DNA from: Miltoncostaea marina
Lineage (GTDB): Bacteria; Actinomycetota; Thermoleophilia; Miltoncostaeales; Miltoncostaeaceae
DNA length: 64,000 nucleotides
NCBI RefSeq assembly: GCF_018141525.1
Contig: NZ_CP064655.1
Span: 2,016,501-2,080,500 of the forward strand
Reading direction: 5' to 3'
Made by a program: the position numbers and the translations under genes. The notes under the pieces were generated by a model. The model was given only the letters and a program-made list of their open reading frames with translations, was not told the origin of the DNA and made no database searches. Below are positions 59,728-64,000 of the stretch, piece after piece (within the stretch, counting starts at the first letter, position 1; every line of letters begins with the position of its first letter).

Positions 59728-61427
59728 CGCGCGCGCCGCGGCGTCGCGGCGACCTTCACCGCGAGCGAGCCGGACGGGCGCAGCCGCGCGTCGCCGCCGT
59801 AGGCGACCCGCACCCGCCAGTTGCCGAGGGTCGTCAGCCGGCGGGTGAAGCCGAAGCGGCCCCGGTTGTTGGTCGTCACCCGGCCGATGCGCACCCAGCC
59901 GCGGCGGGCCGCGAAGCGCTGGATCTCCAGGCGCGCCCTGCGCACCGCCGGCTGCGTGCGCCCCGTGCAGCGCAGCCGCTGCCCGCGCCTGGCGGGCGCG
60001 AAGCCCCGCCGGCCCGCGGCGACGCTCCTGGCGCCCACCGTGCAGGACCAGAAGAAGCGCGCCGCGGGCCGGCCGTCCGGCGGCGGGGGCGGCGGCGCCG
60101 GCCGCGTGAAGCCCTGGGCGGCGCGCAGCGCGCGGACGGCGTCGATGCGGCCGGCGCCGAACACGTTGTCCTTGCCCGGGGCGCCCAGGTCGGTGGCGCT
60201 CGCCTCGAGCAGGCCCTGCACCTCCGGCGCGGAGAGGTCCGGCCGCAGCTGCAGCATCAGCGCCGCCAGGCCGGCGACGATCGGCGTGGCCATCGACGTC
60301 CCCGAGAGGTTCGTGAACCCCACCCCGTGGGTCGGCGCCGTGACCGGCGGCGCGGCGTCCGGCGGGATCCGGATGTCCCAGGTGGAGAGGATGCCGTGGC
60401 CCGGCGCGGAGACGTCGACGAAGTCGCCGTTGGTGCTGAAGGGGGCGATGTTGTCGTCCGGCTGGGTGGCGCCCACGCCGATCACGCCGGGGAACGACGC
60501 CGGGTAGTTCGGCACGCCGGGGTTGGTCAGCTGGCCGTTGCCCGACGAGGCCACCAGCACCTTGCCGCGGCTCAACGCCAGGGCGACGGCGTCCTGCATC
60601 GGCTGGTGCAGGCGGTCGGTGCCGAGCGACATGCTGATGACGCGCACGTCGGTGCGCACCGCGGCGTCGCTCAGCGCCTCGGCGAAGTCGCGGACGAACT
60701 TCGACTCGCTCGCCTGGGGCGCCCCCACCGGCCCGCCGCGGAGGCTGATCTTGTACGGGATCACCACGCAGTCGAAGCAGGCGCCGGTCACCCCGTTGGC
60801 GTTGTCGCTGACCGCCGCCACCAGGCCCGCCACGTGGGAGCCGTGCAGGGTCGTCAGGTCGAGGTCGTTGGCGCGGACCGAGGTCGTGCCGTAGGCCGGC
60901 GTCCCCGAGTCGAAGTTGCGGCCCGTCAGGAGCTTCGACTTCAGCTCCAGGTGCTCCGTGTCGAACTCGCTGTCGATCACGAGCACCCGCGTGCCCCCGT
61001 CGCCCCGGGCGATGTCCCAGGCGGCCGGGAAGTTGGTGATCGTCCAGTGCCAGTTCCACGAGGCGGTGAGCTGGCCGGCGCCGACCGTGCCCGGCTGGGT
61101 GAAGATCGTGTCGCTCGGCGTGAGGTCGGGCCCGCCGCCGCCGCCGGGCGCCACCGGGTCGATGCGCCACACCGCAGGGTCCGCGCGCAGCGCCGCCTCC
61201 GCGGCCGCCACGTCGTCGTCGGCGACGTAGGCCGCCCAGCCGATCTCGGGGATCGTCCCGTCCAGCTCGAGACCGGTGCGCTCCGCGACCCCCTGCGCGC
61301 GCTCCTCGGAGAAGGGCGCCAGCTTCGCCATGACGGTCTCCGCCGCGCTCGCGGAGGGCGCGAGCGCGAGCGCCGCCGCGGCGGCGAGGGCGAGCGGGAG
61401 GCGGCGGCGGATGCGTGGACGCTGCAT
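59724..61427 (-). CDS. Secreted subtilisin-family serine protease (S8)
   Basis: 567 residues. Signal peptide (about 1-28, cut near ASAAE), an inhibitor-like propeptide (about 29-95), and the catalytic domain with Asp in VIDSEFDTEH, His in LHGSHVAGL and Ser in LSGTSMATP. Two Cys in GACFDCVV may pair. A C-terminal beta domain of about 100 residues (ARLEIQRFAARRGWVRIG) resembles Ig-like modules of surface proteins. The ATG has GAGG 7 nt upstream. It is exported; the substrate is unknown. Confidence 0.92.
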   Translation of the reverse strand: MQRPRIRRRLPLALAAAAALALAPSASAAETVMAKLAPFSEERAQGVAERTGLELDGTIPEIGWAAYVADDDVAAAEAALRADPAVWRIDPVAPGGGGGPDLTPSDTIFTQPGTVGAGQLTASWNWHWTITNFPAAWDIARGDGGTRVLVIDSEFDTEHLELKSKLLTGRNFDSGTPAYGTTSVRANDLDLTTLHGSHVAGLVAAVSDNANGVTGACFDCVVIPYKISLRGGPVGAPQASESKFVRDFAEALSDAAVRTDVRVISMSLGTDRLHQPMQDAVALALSRGKVLVASSGNGQLTNPGVPNYPASFPGVIGVGATQPDDNIAPFSTNGDFVDVSAPGHGILSTWDIRIPPDAAPPVTAPTHGVGFTNLSGTSMATPIVAGLAALMLQLRPDLSAPEVQGLLEASATDLGAPGKDNVFGAGRIDAVRALRAAQGFTRPAPPPPPPDGRPAARFFWSCTVGARSVAAGRRGFAPARRGQRLRCTGRTQPAVRRARLEIQRFAARRGWVRIGRVTTNNRGRFGFTRRLTTLGNWRVRVAYGGDARLRPSGSLAVKVAATPRRAR

Positions 61428-61485
61428 GGCGGGACCTCGTCTCGGGTGGCGCGACGAGCGTCACCCGGCGGGGGCCCCCGCGTCC

Positions 61486-61503
61486 ATACGCCGTTCGGCG
61501 TAT
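61486..61503. promoter_or_regulatory. Perfect 18-bp dyad upstream of the subtilase gene
   Basis: ATACGCCG-TT-CGGCGTAT, 8-bp half-sites around 2 bp, 59-76 bp before the protease ATG. It looks like an operator. The core CGCCGTTCGGCG occurs again at 55061-55072 after the large LuxR gene, where it may be a small terminator-like stem. Confidence 0.45.
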
Positions 61504-61566
61504 CCGGCGATTCCGGCGTCCTCGATCCGCCGGCGGAGCCGGGTGGACGCGGGCGGCGGTCGACAT

Positions 61567-61842
61567 GCCCGATCGGGCGCCCACCCTCCGCTCACTTGAG
61601 CAGGGCGGCCCGCGGCGGCCGGGATGCTCGAGTGGGCGGACCTCGATCGCCCACTCGAGCAGGGCGGCCCACGGCGCCCGAAGGCCGGCCGGATGGAGCG
61701 ACGAACGGCCACCCACCCGGGCCGATCCGCGGCCACGCCGCCGGGATGCCCGAGCGCTCATCGCCGCGGCCGCCCGCCCGGGCACGTCCCGCCACGCCGC
61801 CCCAGGGTGCCCGAGTGAGCGGGTCGCATCGCCCAAGTGAGC
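61567..61842. repeat. Repeat array C: paired 12-bp dyads, about 60-bp units
   Basis: Fills most of the 448-bp gap between the subtilase start and the second LuxR gene. Dyad pairs start at 61567/61590, 61626/61649, 61748/61772 and 61809/61831 (23, 23, 24 and 22 bp apart); units begin about 60 bp apart, with a worn copy near 61694. Cores include the perfect palindrome GCCCGATCGGGC and forms such as GCTCACTTGAGC, GCTCGAGTGGGC, GCCCACTCGAGC and GCCCAAGTGAGC. The last pair reads as the reverse complement of the array A core. A flank CCGGGATG before many first cores parallels CCGGCCATG in array A. Confidence 0.8.
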
Positions 61843-61875
61843 GGCGCGGCCCGCGGGCCGCGGGACCCCCGCCCC

Positions 61876-62982
61876 TCAGGACGGCCGGGCGCCCGCCAGG
61901 GTGGGGACGGCGACGGCGGTGGCGGCGGCGCGGGACCGGACGCCGAGCCGCTCGTAGACGTGCTCGAGGTGCTTCTGGACCGTGCGGGGGCTCAGGTGGA
62001 GGGCGGCCGCGACGGCGGCGTTGGTCCGCCCGTCGGCGACGAGGGCGAGCACCTGCGCCTGCCGAGGGCTCAGGCCGAGGGCGACGAGGCCGGCGACGGC
62101 GTCGCCGGCGCGGCGCTCCTCCAGCAGCACGACGTCGTGGCCGCCGGGCTCGGCTGCGGCCAGCAGCCGGGCGGCGAGGGTCCCCCCGGGGCCGGCGACC
62201 GCCAGGCCGCGGGCCGGGTCGAGGCCGCCGCGCGCGCGCTCGCGGCGCAGCCAGGCGGCGAGCGGCGCCGGCAGGCCGCCGGCGCCCCGTCCGGCGCGCG
62301 ACCCGGGGCCGGCCCCGGGCGGCAGGTACTCCGCCAGCAGCGCGAGCGCGCGGCCGCTCGCGAAGTCGATGACGCCGTCGCGGCCCACGGCCAGCGCCGC
62401 GCGGCCGCCGTCGCCGAGCACCCGCTCGACCACGGCGGTGACGAGCCGCTCGGCCTCGCGGGTGGCCGCGTCGCGGCGGAGGCGGTCGAGGTGGGGCCGC
62501 AGCAGCTCGAGCATCGCCCGGTCGCGCTCCCCGAAGTCCGGGCGGTCCCGGTTGAGGGCGATGCCCACCACCGCCCCCGGGGCGGCGGGCAGGGAGACGG
62601 CCATCTGGTACTCGACGCCCATCGGCCGGTAGACGGTCGCGTAGAGCTCAGTGCGCCGGAAGGTGCGCCGGTCCATCAGGTCGGAGATCTTCATGGGCCG
62701 CGGATCGCCGGTGCGGGCGTAGTGGCGGATGAGCGGGTTCTCGCCGGCGAGGCGCAGGAAGTCGCGCACCCGCTCGGGGGTCATCGCGTCCGGCGGGTCG
62801 AGCAGCAGGACCGGCTCGCCGCCGGGCGAGATGTCGTTGTAGGAGACCATCGACGCCGGGACGAGCCGGGGCAGCCCCTCCAGCACGTGGCGCCGGAACT
62901 GCGCCGAGTCGGCCGCGCCCGCCGCCTCCCCCACGAACGCGAGCGCGGCGGCGATGTCCGAGCGGCGGAGTGCGGCGTGCAT
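61876..62982 (-). CDS. LuxR-family transcriptional regulator
   Basis: 368 residues. An N-terminal region of about 290 residues (LPRLVPASMVSYNDISPGGE, then MKISDLMDRRTF and VEYQMAVSLPAAPGAVVGIA) resembles GAF-like sensor folds but I cannot name its ligand. A C-terminal LuxR helix-turn-helix (LSPRQAQVLALVADGRTNAAVAAAL with SPRTVQKHLEHVYERLGV) follows. ATG 62982 has the -10 box TACGCT 9 nt upstream. It is separated from the subtilase by array C. Confidence 0.85.
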   Translation of the reverse strand: MHAALRRSDIAAALAFVGEAAGAADSAQFRRHVLEGLPRLVPASMVSYNDISPGGEPVLLLDPPDAMTPERVRDFLRLAGENPLIRHYARTGDPRPMKISDLMDRRTFRRTELYATVYRPMGVEYQMAVSLPAAPGAVVGIALNRDRPDFGERDRAMLELLRPHLDRLRRDAATREAERLVTAVVERVLGDGGRAALAVGRDGVIDFASGRALALLAEYLPPGAGPGSRAGRGAGGLPAPLAAWLRRERARGGLDPARGLAVAGPGGTLAARLLAAAEPGGHDVVLLEERRAGDAVAGLVALGLSPRQAQVLALVADGRTNAAVAAALHLSPRTVQKHLEHVYERLGVRSRAAATAVAVPTLAGARPS

Positions 62983-62991
62983 GGCCGCACG

Positions 62992-62997
62992 AGCGTA
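62992..62997 (-). promoter_or_regulatory. -10 box for the second LuxR gene
   Basis: TACGCT (TAnnnT) on the minus strand, 9 nt before ATG 62982, a nearly leaderless layout. Confidence 0.45.
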
Positions 62998-63081
62998 TGC
63001 GCGGAGCGGGGCGCCGCGCACCACCCCGCCGGGGAGGCGGCGGCGCCCGCGCGGCGGGACCGGCGGGGCCGGCCTCGCCGC

Positions 63082-64000
63082 TCAGGCCGGCGGCGGCTGG
63101 CGCACGACGGGCGAGCGCGCGGCGCCCGCCTCGTCGAGCCGCCGCACGGGCGTGCCGTACGGCGCGTTGCGCGCGATCTCCGGGTCCTCGGCGGCCTCGC
63201 GCAGGATCTCGGCGACCGCGTCGGCGAAGGCCTCGAGCGTCTCGCGGGTCTCCGTCTCCGTGGGCTCCACGAGCAGCGCCTCCTCGACCAGGAGCGGGAA
63301 GTAGACGGTCGGCGGGTGGTAGCCGAAGTCGAGCAGCCGCTTGGCGAGGTCGGTGGTGCGGATGCCGAGCTCCCGCTTCATCGGCGCGCCCGAGAGCACG
63401 AACTCGTGCATGCAGCGCTCGCCGAACGCGGCGGGCAGGTGCGGCGCGATCTCCGGCCGGCGCATGAGCGCCATGAGGTAGTTGGCGTTCAGCACGGCGA
63501 TCTCCGACGCCTCGCGCAACCCGGCGGCGCCGAGCGAGCGGATGTACGCGTAGGAGCGCACGAACACGCCGAAGTTGCCCTGGAAGCCCCGCAGCCGGCC
63601 GATCGAGCGCTCACCCTCGTGGTCGAGGTCGAAGCGGACGCCGTCGCCGTCCTCGCGGCGCACGACGCGCGGGCGCATGAGGTACGGCTCGATGCGGTCG
63701 GACACCGCGATCGGGCCGGCCCCCGGCCCGCCGCCGCCGTGCGGCTGGGTGAACGACTTGTGCAGGTTGAAGTGCACGATGTCGAAGCCCATGTCGCCGG
63801 GCCGGCTGATGCCCATGACCGCGTTGAGGTTCGCGCCGTCGTAGTAGAGCGTCGCCCCCGCGTCGTGGACGATGCGCGCGATCTCCTCGATGTTGGGGTC
63901 GAAGAGGCCGAGCGTGTTGGGGTTGGTGAGCATGAGGCAGGCGACGCGCCCGTCGGCCTTGCGGCGCAGGTCCTCCACGTCCACGCCGCCGTCGGGCGCG
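63082..64000 (-). CDS. gcvPB: Glycine dehydrogenase (decarboxylating) subunit 2, 5' part missing
   Basis: P-protein of the glycine cleavage system, beta half of the two-subunit form. Only the last 305 or so residues lie in the window; the frame is open to the right edge. The PLP Lys is in [16 protein letters not shown], with [17 protein letters not shown] and YYDGANLNA before it and [22 protein letters not shown] after it. The partner gcvPA is expected upstream, outside the window. Confidence 0.95.
   Translation of the reverse strand, partial: APDGGVDVEDLRRKADGRVACLMLTNPNTLGLFDPNIEEIARIVHDAGATLYYDGANLNAVMGISRPGDMGFDIVHFNLHKSFTQPHGGGGPGAGPIAVSDRIEPYLMRPRVVRREDGDGVRFDLDHEGERSIGRLRGFQGNFGVFVRSYAYIRSLGAAGLREASEIAVLNANYLMALMRRPEIAPHLPAAFGERCMHEFVLSGAPMKRELGIRTTDLAKRLLDFGYHPPTVYFPLLVEEALLVEPTETETRETLEAFADAVAEILREAAEDPEIARNAPYGTPVRRLDEAGAARSPVVRQPPPA

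Noticed and set aside
57220-61836. Very long open frame opposite the EAL gene and through the subtilase
   Set aside because: Its sequence is the shadow of two real genes with intact motifs (EAL residues, subtilase triad).
61567-61842. Insertion sequence or phage attachment site
   Set aside because: No transposase or integrase, no terminal inverted repeats and no target duplication seen; only dyad pairs.

Overview
This is about 64 kb of very GC-rich (roughly 75% by eye) bacterial chromosome. It is almost all coding and carries no rRNA, tRNA, CRISPR array, insertion sequence or phage gene that I can see. The gene content and order fit a deep-branching actinobacterium; class Thermoleophilia (Solirubrobacterales or relatives) is my best guess. 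Supporting points are the zinc-finger L28 and L32, the rsmD-coaD-coiled-coil-DUF177-rpmF order shared with actinobacteria, TAnnnT -10 boxes set 6-7 nt before the start codon (leaderless transcripts), and GTGAGC stop/start overlaps. The placement is an inference.

Layout. 1-11.6 kb (minus strand): a 12-gene chain recG-rsmD-coaD-sepIVA-like-DUF177-rpmF-plsX-acpP-rnc-smc-ftsY-ffh, joining DNA repair, cell envelope and lipid synthesis, ribosome, chromosome condensation and protein targeting. rpmB points the other way. 12.8-19.8 kb (minus): a tightly overlapped operon def-fmt-rsmB-rpe-ribD-ribE-ribBA-ribH (N-formyl-Met handling, 16S rRNA methylation, pentose phosphate, complete riboflavin synthesis). 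20.4-26.2 kb (minus): a membrane Ser/Thr kinase with a nuclease-fold-like partner, then metK-priA. 26.3-33 kb (minus): a DUF3352 lipoprotein, then an uncharacterised gene-aroA-cmk-plsC-der chain. 33-37.4 kb: a small zinc-ribbon gene plus an alpha/beta hydrolase on plus, facing hisC-aroF-tyrA on minus. 37.5-41 kb (plus): nadB-nadA-nadC. 41-44.4 kb (minus): an uncharacterised Cys-containing protein, aroH, a pseudouridine synthase, scpB and scpA. 44.4-47 kb (plus): trpS, a CPBP protease and a Crp-like regulator. 47-52 kb: a VanW protein, an ECF sigma factor fused to its own anti-sigma-like membrane domain, and a dehalogenase-type hydrolase. 52.4-59.7 kb (plus): a large LuxR-family ATPase regulator, then an acyl-activating enzyme, a FeeM-like N-acyl amino acid synthase and an EAL-domain c-di-GMP protein. 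59.7-64 kb (minus): a subtilase, a second LuxR regulator and the start-truncated glycine cleavage gene gcvPB.

Two things stand out. First, three otherwise gene-free spacers (19.8-20.3, 41.6-41.9 and 61.6-61.8 kb) hold the same kind of repeat: 12-bp dyads near GCYC-N4-GRGC set in pairs whose starts are 23 bp apart, with the dyad kept while the 11-bp spacer between them changes. I know of no named element with this grammar. Second, the acyl-activating enzyme/FeeM pair is preceded by an 18-bp perfect inverted repeat centred 42.5 bp upstream of the start site predicted from its -10 box, the classical position for a LuxR-type activator, with a LuxR-family gene immediately upstream. Together these look like a candidate acyl-amino-acid signalling or lipid module.

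Several genes (rnc, plsX, tyrA, the 33.2-kb hydrolase) have no ATG, GTG or TTG at the place where their families begin, so CTG or other rare starts, or sequence errors, need to be considered.
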